From Lepidurus packardi (taxonomy: Eukaryota > Arthropoda > Branchiopoda > Notostraca > Triopsidae), in assembly GCA_023053545.1 (NCBI GenBank), contig JAKZAN010000002.1, forward strand, positions 1,782,375-1,846,374: 64,000 bases of DNA, written 5' to 3'. Shown here one piece after another: positions 12,690-25,028 of this stretch. Position 1 is the first letter of the stretch; the number at the start of each line of letters is the position of its first letter. The notes under the pieces were generated by a model. The model was given only the letters and a program-made list of their open reading frames with translations, made no database searches and was not told the origin of the DNA. Both the position numbers and the translations under genes were made by a program.

Positions 12690-13462
12690 CTTGAATTGGT
12701 GACAGACTTAATTACGAAATCATTCCTTCATACTCTTCAACGTTTTATTAACAGAAGGGGATGTCCTCTTACATTCCTATCTCACAATGTCACTAACTTT
12801 GAGGCTACCTCCAATTCTTTTAAGGATTTACACTTATCGCAATTCGTGACCTCGTACTTGGCACAGAAACGGATCTCCTGTCATATTCCCAAACGCGCTC
12901 CATGGTGTGGCGGTTTTTGGGAACCCCTTGTCGGTTTGACTAAATCCTTACTCAAAAAAACCTTAGGCCGAGCCCAAGAATTGGATGACCAGGAATTGAC
13001 AACCCTGTTAACTGCAATAGAGCCCAACTCAACAACCATCCTGCGTCCTATCACTCAAAACTCAAGCGAAATCGATGATGACCAACCGCGCACCCCCGCC
13101 CATTTTTTACATGGAAAAATTCTCCCTACTTTATATTTCGACTTCTCTTCTTTTGAGATAGCTGAGCTTAAAGTTTTATCAAAGAACCTCCAACGTCAAC
13201 TCACTTCTTCAAAGTTTTTGGCAACGCCGGTCCTCAGAGTATCTCACGGCTTTTCGAGTCACTCATCGTAGTATTTCTGCCGGTCAACTGACCGAAACTA
13301 AAGAAAGAGACCTTGTTTTTATCCATGACGATGGGAAGCGATTATTTTGGAAAATTGGCCATATTGTAAGATTTTGCAGAGGTTTAGATGGAGTTACTCA
13401 ATCCGCAGTACTACGAATAGCTCCAGACACCGTCCCTTATCTCGTTTGCACCCTATGGAACT
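12690..13462 (+). pseudogene. Second BEL/Pao integrase C-terminal remnant
   Basis: The open frame 12696-13271 starts again inside the integrase core (DLITKSFLHTLQRFINRRGC) and continues through PKRAPWCGGFWEPLVGLTKS and TPAHFLHGK. A frame shift near 13235 leads to DLVFIHDDGKRLFWKIGHIV and an ending PDTVPYLVCTLWN, matching where the family usually ends. Because the core motif repeats after the first fragment has already reached its end, this is a separate insertion or a chimeric junction. The catalytic DNGTNF-like block reads HNVTNF, so an active-site aspartate appears lost. Non-functional. Confidence 0.8.
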
Positions 13463-13464
13463 GA

Positions 13465-14257
13465 CCACAGTATAGAGGTTAACACAGTATGGTAACAGGG
13501 GTATCTTCCAATGTTAAGGTTTTCTGAGGACCTTCTCGGTCCCCAGAGTAATATTCAGCTAAAAGGCCAGAAGACGAAAGGGTACATTCGCAAACCTCCC
13601 AGTGCAGTTCAAAAAAGGTCACAACGGTTTACAAAGCGCGTAATTTAAATCTATTGCTTTAAAATATGTGAGCTTAAAATAAAAGATGTATTAACTAGGT
13701 CAAAGCACAACACGTATACACATTATAGACTATTTCGCGTTACCCAGGTTGTACCACGAGGAGGCAGTCTATTTTGCAACCCATACATAGGTGTTTTATA
13801 GTATACAGGTTTAACCCCATATACTATAAAATACCCATGTATATTAATGTCTATATGTGTTGTTATGACTATTTATGTCTATATACGAGTTATCCATTAC
13901 ATTAGTACTTTACAACTATTCCTAAATATTACTAACTTTTGCAAGTTTAGTATTTTTCCAAAAACACTTTCAAATGCGCGCGTTGCCGGTAGGACCTCAC
14001 GTCAGCCCAAAACTCCCTAGAGTGCCCGAGAGAAAGGTCACCAGTCCCCCGTTTTGTGAATGTTTTGTTCTCTTCTCGAACCCTTTTTCTAGTAGATTAG
14101 GAATGCCTACATGGGGGTACATGGCACAGTCTGGGAATCCATTCCCCATATAAGCCTTCGTACCCTCACATCCTATTGGGACCGAGAGATTTGTGAGAAA
14201 ACCTTAACATTCGAAGGATACCCCTGTTACCATACTGTGTAAACCTCTATACTGTGG
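13465..14257. mobile_element. 793-bp element with about 80-bp terminal inverted repeats
   Basis: Left arm 13465-13544 begins CCACAGTATAGAGGTTAACA. The right arm 14178-14257, reverse-complemented, begins CCACAGTATAGAGGTTTACA, and both continue through ATGGTAACAGGGGTAT and ATGTTAAGGTTTTCT. There is no coding capacity between them. It sits immediately after the end of the BEL/Pao remnant. A diverged copy in the opposite orientation lies at about 60560-61343, sharing the internal block around 14031-14090. Most likely a non-autonomous foldback or MITE-like DNA transposon. Confidence 0.65.
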
Positions 14258-16129
14258 AACTATGGATTGTCATGTTGACGCCAAAGCTGATTCTTCGTCA
14301 TTTTCTTGAGTACAATCCTCCCGGCAAGCTGCAAGGCGAGCCAACCGGAAATAATTTCTGAAAATTATTAGCCGTATTTTTGGCCGGTGGGAGAATGTTG
14401 GGGATTTTCTGAGCGTAGACCTCTTTATTATAGACACTATTTTTTTTATCATTTTTATCTCGGACTCCTTGCAATGTTTTGTAAAAGGAGCATGAAACCT
14501 ATACGTGGAAGAAGCTTATAAAAGGTTTCGACCGAACATTCCGGGCGAGTGTATTTTGAACTATTGACCTGAGTTGACTTTTTTTACTCACTACGATTCT
14601 ATATCGCAATTTCTGTGGACTTATCTCTTGTTATTTTGTAATAAAATACATCTATTAAAGTGACAATCATCTCCACTGAACTGAAACCAGCACAATCTAG
14701 GACCCCCACCTCTTTTAAGAAGTCCCATTTACTTCCTATTTTTAACGCTATTATACTTTTTATACAATCACCAGCTTCTCCGATGCTTAATAATGGCTTA
14801 ACTTCTGTCCCTTTTGTTTTTAAAGAACTATACATTATGTCAATTCATCATGTCAACTCGGCTTTGCCTTTCTTCATCTTAGCTTAACGGGATTATGTTG
14901 ACGTTTAATCTAAGAATCAGAACCACAGATTTCAGTTTCAGTAGTCTGACCTACATTTAAGTACACTAGGTTTTTCTTTACGCTTTCTTTCGGTATTCGT
15001 TTCTTTACTGTTGGCATTCTCAAAATCAGGATTTACATTACGTTTTAGCTTACTTTACTTTAAGACACGGACAAGCTAAACGGAGATGAGGCGTAAAAGG
15101 AGTAAAAGGGAAGGATAAACCAAGCGAACGTGCAGAATAAAGAGCAAATACAGATTTAAATAAAAAAAATAGGAAAATAACACACCAGATACAACAAACG
15201 AAGAACGCAACATTCAAGAAGAATGCTGTTGAGGCAAAGCCGAAAACAATCTCGATGGAGGAACAAAATAACTACTGAAGAATACGTGTTAGGGCACCAC
15301 AAGCTTTGAATGTCACAAGCGAAGTGCGTCAAGGCGAAAAAGGTCGACAGTATGTGAGGCAGTGGCTAGACGCAACGCGGTCATAAGAAAAAAGTTTTAA
15401 CATTGGAGGAGAATAGCAGTGCCCTTCATACAAGCTCACTAGAGAATTTATCGTTGGAGGAGAACATCAGCGTCACCGCACCGACAAGAAAAAGTAAATG
15501 CCGATGGAATGTATTGAACACTTCCTCCACAGTGACAAGATATGCCTTTGCCCGCTAGACCACTTCTATTACGTAATATAGGAGCATACGCTTCTGAAGA
15601 AAGACCACCTTCGCAGCCCTTCACGCAAGGTCTGTAGAGTTTAACATCGGAGGGAACAGCAGCGCTGGCGGGGACTACCGTTATAGCAACATATATCTTG
15701 TCTTGTAGAATATGACATGGTAGCACTAACTTATGCTTCTTGCCACGTGCAGAATACATTGAATACATAAATGATCTAAGTATAAATGCGCCGTGCATTC
15801 AGTTCATATTAACAGATGGCGCAGTTGGCACATCCAAGACGTGTTTGAATATTCTTGTATACACTTTCACACTCCCGAAGACCCAGTAAACAAAAACAAG
15901 CAAGTGTTCAGGGTGTTCGTGTTTACAGCTCTGATCTTTCCCCCCAAAAGGTACACTAGTTCTGTTTATATCAATAGCTTATTTTCGAGTAATTTCTGAA
16001 TTTGAGCCCGTTCTTCGGAACTTTGGAAATTATTTATATTATAGCGAACTTTGGTATATTATAAATTATGGTGTACAATGACGTTAATCTTCAATTTTTC
16101 TTCCTTTTATTTCAGTTTTTTTTCCAAAA
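14258..16129. other. Intergenic region upstream of MTHFS
   Basis: No recognisable gene. The minus-strand ORF 14599-14835 (78 codons with an ATG) has a moderately protein-like composition but no known motif. Between 15390 and 15670 a short phrase like TTGGAGGAGAANAGCAG recurs three times (near 15402, 15453 and 15645), suggesting degenerate repeats. The MTHFS promoter must lie just upstream of 16130. Confidence 0.4.
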
Positions 16130-17105
16130 ATGGCAGCTGTTTGCAGTGCTAAAGCTGTCTTGAGAACAAGCATTAAACAACGCATCAAAATCATATCTCC
16201 TGAAGAAAAGCTACACCAATCCCGCACCGTCACATCTAAGGTACGTCCTAATGTCGAACGTTTTATTGATTGCGATATTTTTACACCTGTTGCATTCCGC
16301 ATCTCTTATTACCCGTATGATATTGCTCTGGCTTCAGGTCCTCTCCCACCCAAACTACATCTCAAGCGAAGGTATTTCGGTCTTTCTCAGTCTTTCTGAT
16401 GAGATTGATACCTCTGAAATAATTCAAGACATCTTCCGTCAAGGCAAACGTTGCTACATTCCCAGGTCTGGTGCTCGAAATCTTCTTCATTTATTCATAT
16501 CACACGTCGTGTATCCTTTCTCCCCTCTTACCTTTTAGCTATGCAACTGGCAGCACGTTCATGACCATGGTTCGCATACATTCATGGGAAGACTTGCAAA
16601 CTTTACCCAAGACGTCATGGAATATCCCTCAACCTTCCATGTACGACACGAAAGACGATTGCCTGCAGCAAGGTTTGCGTTCTGTTTGGTTTCTATCCAT
16701 CTGTTCATTAAATGTTGTCCCTATAGTCGCGTGTTTCATTCATTATAGATTACGCTTCTTTCCCTCTCGCTAAATAACTTTCCATTAAGAAGCACAAGGG
16801 ATCAAGGGATTCTTCCCCGATCGTGACCAAAAAAACATCCCCAAAGCTCTTGACACGATTCTCGTTTTGTTAATTTAGGAGGCTTGGATTTGGTCCTCAT
16901 CCCAGGCTTAGCCTTCACCCGCGAGGGACACAGACTAGGCCGAGGCAAAGGTTATTACGACACATTCTTACGAAATTACACTCAAAAGTTTCCGACGCCC
17001 AAAACAATGGCTTTGGCCTTCAGAGAAGCCGTCGTTGCCAATGGAGAAATACCCATATCGGCTCATGATTTTACGATTGATGAACTTCTTTTCGAAGACT
17101 CTTAA
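16130..17105 (+). CDS. MTHFS: 5-formyltetrahydrofolate cyclo-ligase (MTHFS)
   Basis: Converts 5-formyl-THF to 5,10-methenyl-THF using ATP, a cytosolic step of one-carbon metabolism. Four exons joined in frame: 16130-16240, 16338-16465, 16539-16672 and 16879-17105, giving 199 aa, close to the usual length of about 200. Recognisable blocks are the N-terminal KxxLR helix, GKRCYIP, LPKTSWNIPQP and the strongly conserved GGLDLVLIPGLAFTREGHRLGRGKGYYD, which forms the nucleotide and folate site. The C-terminus IDELLFEDS also matches the family. The ATG at MAAVCSAK is the first in frame and lies just after a T-rich stretch. Confidence 0.95.
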
Positions 17106-17371
17106 AACTTTTACATTTCCATTACAAGTATTACAATATTTCATTTCATTTTTTCCGTAAGTGGCACTGTTTAATGTTTCGTAGTAGCAAGTGAAAGATT
17201 CGAAGGGCGTGGGACGGTTTTTGCGTTCGCATAGGCTAATATCAACTGTTCAAATCATTTCAGTCATCGTTGTGCAACTTGTCAATGTGATCCAATGCGT
17301 ATGTTTGTCTTTCCATTTCTTTTTCTGTCTACAAAAGTTAGGCAAGTCGCACTACTTGGAGCTTGAGCGTC

Positions 17372-19282
17372 TCAGGAGACGAAGGTAGCTTGGTGGACCA
17401 AATTCTGGAAAAAAGAGGCAGCAAATTGTAGAAATTGTCTTGAATGAATGAATAAGTAATGCAAAAAAAAAATTCGGTACCCGTTGCTAGCGACTCGTTG
17501 TCGATTAGGGAGGTGACCTTTGGCCCATTGCTGGAGTTTGGCCCAATTACTTTGGGGCGGATCTCCGCCACCCAAGGCCGTGTCATCACCAGGTTGATAA
17601 TAACGTTGGCGTCCGAATTTGAAGCTTTTTCGAATTTTACTTTTCCAAGGGCGACTGTGGGGCTTGGCTGTCTTGGCAGAAGATATCCGCCTACTGTTAC
17701 ACCCGCATCGGAATCGAAGAAGGAATAGCAAGAGGAGGAACAAGGTGAACAGGCCCGCTGGCATGAAAAAGCAAGTCAGCAAGAGGAACCAAGAGTGGGC
17801 GGGGTCAAATTGTACCACCGCCAAATGAAGAGTCTCGGGAGCCACGTAGCAAGGAAATATGGAGGATTCTTGGCCCACCCAGGGCAAAAAATCTGAGCAT
17901 GTTACCTCCGGAGGATAGCCACAACCTTGAAACGAAGAAATTTCAGAGATTTTAAGCTATTGTCTTTTGATTTGAGCTTGGAAAGGGAGGGAGAATACGT
18001 TTTTTTACATTAAAAAAAGCAATGTCTGCTACGTGACAAGGCTTAGTTTAGACTTATTCCAAAGTCAGGATACGGTTACTTAGTAAAAACCTTTTTAATG
18101 TGATATTAAGTTTAGTAGATTGATAAGAGGGATTATGTATGCATAAAAAGCTTTTTTTTATGGAAAATTAGCAGAAATAAGCAGAAAAATGGTTTTTGCA
18201 GTGAAATATCATTGACCTAAAGCATACAACAAGCGACAAAGAAGCGATGTCATTGGTCGTATGGCAGCTTCCTTTTTCCGCCGCAAAAATGACGTGGTCC
18301 AGCTCGGTAATCCTAGGGTTACTCCGGCTTGCTATCGCAGCTGAAATTCGAAACTGAGAACCAAAGGAACGACGATAAAAAGCAAAGCTAAGCCGAAGTA
18401 ACGCTACCAGTTCTGGCGTTTCAGCTAACATAAGCTCGATATACCTTTGATGTTTATTAGCAAGGGAATCGTGGTCGCGTTGAAGTCGAGCAAAAACGTT
18501 CTATTTTCTGGCAAGAGGACTTGGTTAGGGTCGTCGCTAGGCCATGGTCTAGCTGTGGTTGTCAACCTGGGGTTTGCAGTCGACGTAGCAGCAACATGTC
18601 TAGTCTTCTCGGCATGTCGGCCCCGGAGTCTGCCTTGGTTGATTCGAGGATTGTCGGCAGAACGTTTAGGATAGAGACTTGGCTTCACTACTTGCGCCAT
18701 CACTGTTGTCTTAGCAACAGTCGCCAAGTTTTCGTACATTGTATATTCAGTATTCGTTGCGTTCTCGATATGTGTTGTATAAATATCAGGATATGGTGAC
18801 GTAACCATAATAGTTGTTGTCCGTGTAGTGGTAGTCGTTGCAGAAGTAGTAGAAGTAGTAGTCAGGAACGTTTGCAACAACAATTGAGTGTAGGCCCATG
18901 GGAACATTGACACGTTAACATAAACATGATGACAACGATGAATTTCACTGGTGCAGCCTTGACGGCAAGAAGTCCAAGCACAACTCCCTCCGACTCCGCC
19001 CACTTGTTCCCAACGGTCCGTTACACACGTGACCGGATTGGCTTGCAGGCCGGCCGTAAGTGACGCCCACGCAGGCTCCGCCCACAAGGGAGCCAGCATG
19101 AGCAGTGCTGCCAAAGAACAAATGGCGGCCAATGTAAACAATGCTGTTAAGTAGCATTCTAATTTCTCGCGCTTAGAACGAACAACAACAGGTTTAACAT
19201 TCGGTCTACGGTGTGGCGGTAAAAGAGCTTGGTGCAACAATGCTTGGTCCATAGAAGGCATCGTAGGCGACCGTACACTCAT
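17372..19282 (-). CDS. TipE-like voltage-gated sodium channel auxiliary subunit
   Basis: TipE proteins are arthropod two-pass membrane proteins that raise surface expression and tune gating of the Para sodium channel. Exon 1 (18445-19282) encodes a short cytoplasmic N-terminus, a membrane segment (LTALFTLAAICSLAALLMLA), and an extracellular domain with paired cysteines (CAWTSCRQGCTSEIHRCHHV). A Thr-rich stretch and N-glycosylation sites follow. Exon 2 (17372-17925) resumes at GCGYPPEVTC and ends with the second membrane segment (WFLLLTCFFMPAGLFTLFLL) and a basic tail. The join is phase 1 and gives 463 aa, near the 452 aa of Drosophila TipE. The start is the ATG of MSVRSPTMPS at 19282; the frame is open further upstream but without an ATG. 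The intron contains a small inverted-repeat element. Confidence 0.85.
18314..18406. mobile_element. Short inverted-repeat (MITE-like) element, copy 2
   Basis: A 93-bp unit inside the TipE-like gene, just 5' of exon 2 on the coding strand. Left end TAGGGTTACTCCGGCTT; right end, reverse-complemented, TAGCGTTACTTCGGCTT (15 of 17 match). It shares its termini with the element at 1479-1580. Confidence 0.5.
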
Positions 19283-19306
19283 GGTGACGTCACTGGATGG
19301 TTCCAA

Positions 19307-20235
19307 CCACCATAACTCTCTCTTTCTTTTTATATATCGGAATCAATCCCAATAGATCTGATTGACCTGTTCGGAAGGAATCTACAACGAGAACTGGAAA
19401 CATGTAGTTGGGAAGAGGTCTTTTTGGGTTAGTTTTGGGAGCTATGTTGGCGTTTGCGTGTTCGTGTCTAGTACTCTTTTGTTTGCTAGTCCTGAGTCTT
19501 GGTACTTTTGGGTTCCGGGTAGACTTCATTCATTATAGATCGGTTATTGACGGCGGTAACGCAACAAAAAGGCCAAGTCAATAGTTTCTGGGTGGGTTCT
19601 AGCAAGATACAAATTGGTTTGGCATTATGGGCTAACGGCTTACTCCCCTTTCGAGCAAAAAGAGGAGTCAAAACGCATACAACTTTCAGGTTCCATAGGT
19701 TAGCTAACAAGTTCTGCCTGTTTTACTGGTAGGAAGGGGGTTTCCTTTTCACGGGCCTCTTAACTGTACAGTAAACCGGAAGAAGTCAAAGTCTGATGAT
19801 GGAACGAACGTTGTATTTGACTAACAGCACTTGGTAGCCCATAATTTGGTGTTTAATTATTATTATTAACCTCTTTTATCCCGCCAAGTTTATTACAGTT
19901 AAACCAAAGTAAGAACGAAAATGGAATCTAAAATGTTTAAATACTTGCAGAAATTACAAGATTTGGTTTGGACAATTTTGCGGAACAGACAAATTAGCCT
20001 ATTGCCTTTACTAACAGCAAATAGAATTTTCGCGTAGGGAGCCAGGGGTGTCCACACAATCTTTAGTTTTAATGTATAGGGCCCACTTTCACACAAAAGG
20101 GAACTTAAAGTTTGACATTTTGGTGAAGGGATAAAGGTTTAAACAGTTTAAAATGAAAAGGAAGAAACGCAATCGAAGAATCCCAAGTCAATGACAGGGA
20201 GGATTTTTTTAAGCTAGTGTTTCTTGACCAGTTTG
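19307..20235. other. Intergenic region between TipE-like and OCRL-like genes
   Basis: TipE-like promoter side and OCRL 3' side. Short open frames here look like chance. No domain or repeat of note was seen. Confidence 0.4.
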
Positions 20236-23200
20236 TCAATCGTCCAAGTCATTAACGAGAAAATGGTAAAGGAAAGTGGATTTTTTACGATCCACACTTT
20301 GCTGACTGGGCACGACGCGGTTCTTCATGGGGCCATTACTTTCAGGGGGTTTGGGCGGGTCTCGCATGAAAGAGCTGCTGAATACTGCCGCTATAGTATT
20401 CCCAAAAGAAAACAAAAAAAAAGCAAAGAAAGATAAATTGGGCTTGAAAATCAAGGGAATTGAGTTACAACTTCCATACCCAAAGTTTTGGCATCCAATC
20501 CATTCTTGCCATTATGCTGTAAGACCTCTTTTAAGAAGGCGCAGAGATGACGGAATACGTGCTGATGAGATGTAGGCATTAATTGAATAATCTGAAAAAA
20601 AATCCAATTTAATTGATTTAAAAAAAAAAAAATAATAATTCTGAATAATTACCAAATAACTCTATACTATAAATAAAGTTATACGGTATAAAATTATATA
20701 CTATAACTCTAAACTCAAAATAAATAATTATACATTCTTACTAAATATCTAAGTGATTTTCAATATTTACCAAAAAATTACGAGTAATGTTCAGTGACTA
20801 CGAAATAACTAATATAATTCAAACAGCCATTCTAAACCATTTTTAGTGGTGTTTTTTTGTCTTTCTTGGATGAGGTTGTACCGTTTTGCACAAAGGAAAG
20901 GTAGGACTGGCGTCTAGTGCTTTATTGGTAAGCCAAGAAGGTATAATAGCCTCAGGCAATGCTTCCAGGAAGATCAACAAAGCTTCCGCCACGCTGTGAA
21001 TACTCCCAGCTAGAACAAAAGACAAAGCAAAGAGCGTTTTTGAAGAGGGATTAAGGTTAGGGAAAAGGATTGCATTAGGAAATTGTTCGAGTTTGTCAAG
21101 CTTTACGTAGTTGCTCGGGCATGGTCGTATCCAAGGCATCGCGAATGTGCCATATTTCCGAAGTCACGCCAGGCTGCTCAAACAAACTTGCCACATCCAT
21201 GCCTCGTCGATAGATTTCGTCAATCAAGAACCAGAGTTCTTTAGGCACTGCCAATGTAGCTTGCAACGAATCCACTTCTAGTTCTGTCGTGCTCTGGTAA
21301 GCAGTTTTCTCCTACATTTCATAAAAAATTATACAATTTCTGTCAAAAATCTTTGAACGAAGCCTGAAAATGCGTGTTTTTCTTACCAAAGCTGCCAACT
21401 GGCCAGGTGTAAGGGCCCGTACAGGACTGTGCATGTGTACCAATGCTTCTAAGGAGCAACCATAACAACTTCGCTCATATTCCCCTTAAAAAAAATATAT
21501 ATTTATATTTATAAACTTTTTGAATGGAAGTTTTACCACTGATTGTGATGAAAATATCTTTTCCACCTTCCAAGTGAAGCACCAAGATATCGTAGAGTTG
21601 ATCCCGACCTGAGTTAAGTGAATGTGCCGTTTTCTTATCCACATACACTTCCAGTGTGACGTCACACTTTTCACCTTAGAAATATGTATTAATTAAAAAA
21701 AATTCTATTAATCTTAAGTGAGAATAGAATATACCAGGCATAATAAAGCCAGTATAGGGATCTATGCTTAACCACGGTTTGCAATAACTGTCATCTTTGG
21801 GTTTTTTAACGAATTCAAACTGAACTGGTACCTAAATTCAACGGAAAAAAGAATGATGATTATAAATAATTTCTGCAATTAATGTTTTAAGGTTTTGTTT
21901 CCTTACTTGGCCTGTATTGGCAATGGTCAAGAAACGGGACTTGGGTTCAAGAAATTTGACAACTTCCACGTTAATCTCGGTCGTGTCAACAGATACTTGA
22001 GGTAGAAACTCGTTTTCGAGTTTATCCAGCTTTTTCATGACGTCTTCATAGATTCGCCTGTAACGTATTGTGTCAATCACTTTTCCCTACAGGAAACGGA
22101 AAGGATTTTCAAAGTATATACGTCAGTGATTGTTCAGCACACAAGGGAAAGTAGATACAAAATCTTACGTCAATTTCGAAAAGAGCGCTGACTGGTTTGT
22201 GGTCGCTCAACAAAATACTCGGGTGACTGCGGTACTTTTGTAAAAGAATTCCCTCTCCTTTCCATAAAACGCGATCGCACCACGCAGGTGCACGGTTCTT
22301 TTCACTAGAAAAGCGTAAAAACAAGAAAAAAAAAATCAGTTACATGATTCTTTTTTTACGAGAAAATAACGTTTATAACCTGGAATCCCAATTATCAGTC
22401 CCAGGATCGTACTTATAAGTGGGTTTAAATTCAATCGGGCCTTCACGGAAGCCCGCAAAGATTCGTTTGGCAGCCATTTGCAAGTTGAGTTGATCATATT
22501 GCAAAAATTGAGAATACTCTTGCTTGTCTAGCAGTAATTTCGTGTCTGTAGCATCAATATCGTTCAATCGGTAGTTCAGATCGCCCAACCAGAAAATTTG
22601 ACTACAAAAATACACCAATTTTAGCGTAATTTACTTCCCTTGTGTAACTAAGTTCAGACGAGAATAAGATCAAAGGAATACGTACATTTAAGTTAGTAAA
22701 TACTTGGTGACAGAAATAGAATAAGATTAGAAAATAAATAGACGTAAATTATTAAGTAAATGGAAATAAAGTATTAACAAAGAAAATAAAATGGTTTGAA
22801 ATAGAATAAATAAATAAGTAAATTTACTCGTGGTCTTTGATAGTTTTGGCGGGAATAAAGGCGGGGAACGTTAAGCGAGAACAAATGTCATGGTAATCTT
22901 GGTTGCGTCGTTCTACTTCCTCCAGATGTGCGGCGAGATGCGAGTTGACGAAACAGATGGACGTGCTATGTAATTCTAACCGCACAGCCACGCCTCCTTT
23001 ATTGCCCTGTGAAGTCAGGAAATACCTTAGGAAACGTCAACATTGTCGTATTAGTTTTCTGGGGAAGATAAATACCATTTTGCCCATTAGGCCTGTTCCA
23101 ACCACTTCCGAGGCCACGCCCCTTACGTAAGCTGCGTGTCTTTCTTGTACAAAGACGATAAGCATCATTCCCACCAGTCGAATCAGTCGAATTTTACGAT

Positions 23201-24670
23201 ATTTCGCTTTAGGATGTAGTGCAGTTAAAACGGCTCGCCTTTTTAAAGGAAGAAACGAAAATATGTATAGAAAAACACAACTTAAGCACGGAAAGTGTTT
23301 TGAGGAGAAAATTTTATTAAGGTAAGAGAAAAACGTATGTACAGCCATTCGTCTTCGCGAGGAGTTTCGTTAAATAAAAAGGCTTCTTTGCTCAAATCCA
23401 ATTCTTGGAAGCCCACCGCATAAATGTCTGGCGGGTCTTCGTCAGCCGACAACCAATCAGCTAAGCCCAGCGTGGGCGCTTGACCGTTTACATTAAAAGT
23501 GCCTGCGAAAACCCTATCGAAAGAAATTTTGCAAAGAAAAAGCATTAAATTTCAACATTTCAAAGATAAATTGAGAAATTCGTATGTTTTCCTACTTGAA
23601 CTTCCGGATATCCGTGTAAGCTTCCTCTCGAATCGACATTTGATGTCTGACAACGGTTTCCCGAGCTGCAATAGAAGTAGTTCCGGAGGCAATACTCGAA
23701 CGAGGCAAGGATACATCAGGACTTTCCAACTCCACTACTAGCTGTGAAGAAAACCGGACGTAAAAAATTGCCCAAAAATTCCGACGGTTTTCGAACTCCG
23801 TAATAACACGTTTTTACTTTTCTAGTCAAGTCTTCTGCGATGGAATTTGAGTCTTTGCATGCTTCTTCATGCTGGCTTTCAAGCGATGTGTCGCTGGGTG
23901 TGGCAGCGTTTAGTTCAGGGTCGATAATTTTGTGGTAAGGTTTAATCCAGGCGAAATCTGGGGGCGGGCCTCTACGTTTCCCTGCAGCTAATTTCCGAGA
24001 AACAATGTATTATCTAATGAAATTTTTAATTACTCTTGAATTATTTTATAGTTTTACCTTCAGTGGCTTTGACTACTTCATCCACGAATTTATTAGCACG
24101 GTAGCCCGGCAACATTTCAAACAATAATTTAACACGATGACGCGAGATTTTTACAAAAATGTCAGTGCTAACTATCTCAGTACTAGATGTATCTAAAAAT
24201 AATGCACGATCAAATAGGAATTAATTGGACAACTGAATTCAGTTTTTAAAGAAGTTATAAGTTTTGAAACGTTGTAGAGTGAGTATTAAGTTCGTTTACC
24301 TAATTCACAACGGAAATCCGAGTCGACGGGTAAAATCTGTTCAATAGTAAGGTCCGAGGAGGTTAAAAAGGGTGTTTTGGAAGTCACAAATACAAAAACT
24401 GCCTGTTCCGAGCCGTGTTCTCCTAAGGCGACGACGCGATTGGTCCGAATCCATTCTTGTACTAAACCTGCTTCTACAGCTTATAATAATTTAAGGAGTT
24501 AAGAAAACAGGAACAAAACAGAATGTCAACAATGCATAGAAGATACATAAATACGTTGAATGTTGCTTTTTTTCGTTTAACTACCAAAAGGATATTGTAA
24601 TAATGCGGTCACCGGGGTTGACAATTCCCTGGAGAGCAGATAACTGCTCAGGTCCCATCACGGAAGTCAT
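20236..24670 (-). CDS. OCRL/INPP5B-type inositol polyphosphate 5-phosphatase
   Basis: Removes the 5-phosphate from PI(4,5)P2 and related lipids on endosomes, Golgi and cilia. In order: an N-terminal PH-like region ([20 protein letters not shown], exon about 24300-24475), the 5-phosphatase start [12 protein letters not shown] (about 23500), catalytic [11 protein letters not shown] (about 22580), PAWCDRVLW (about 22270) and [10 protein letters not shown] (about 22190). An ASH domain and a RhoGAP-like domain follow. The RhoGAP part does not end at 20843: a donor at 20882 (CKT) joins an exon at 20480-20591 ([20 protein letters not shown]). That exon joins a last one at 20236-20390 ([16 protein letters not shown], ending VNDLDD), matching the vertebrate C-terminus. 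The first exon (ATG at 24670) is less certain because its donor phase is ambiguous. Head-to-head with UQCRH. Confidence 0.93.
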
Positions 24671-25028
24671 AGTAAACTCACTTCAAATTCACGTGTCAGA
24701 TATGAATTTGCCTCGACTTTAAGCCCATCCCAAACTCATTAGTACGAATCATTAAAGCCTACTAAACTTCACTGTTGACATCAGTCGTGACGTCAATGAG
24801 CCTTGTTGCCTGCTATTATACACGAATACTTTAATTTGCTTAAACTTTATTTTTTTATTTTCATAACATTCATATTATTTATTCTCGATCTAACTAACGC
24901 TGAAATTTGGGATTTTTTTTATCAAATTCAGGTTAGGTGAGTCGGCAACGACGTGCTGGGTTCCGTCGCCATCTTTTTTTCGTGATTTTTGTTTATTCGG
25001 CGAATCGGAGTCACAATTTCCCTTAATT
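24671..25028. promoter_or_regulatory. Short divergent promoter region between OCRL-like and UQCRH
   Basis: Only 358 bp separate the inferred start codons of the two divergent genes, so core promoters and 5' UTRs of both must lie here. The AT-rich middle is free of open frames. No specific factor site is claimed. Confidence 0.5.

Noticed and set aside
20327..20575. Plus-strand ORF of 82 codons ([20 protein letters not shown])
   Set aside because: It is antisense to OCRL C-terminal exons that match the family on the minus strand; no family recognised for the plus-strand peptide.
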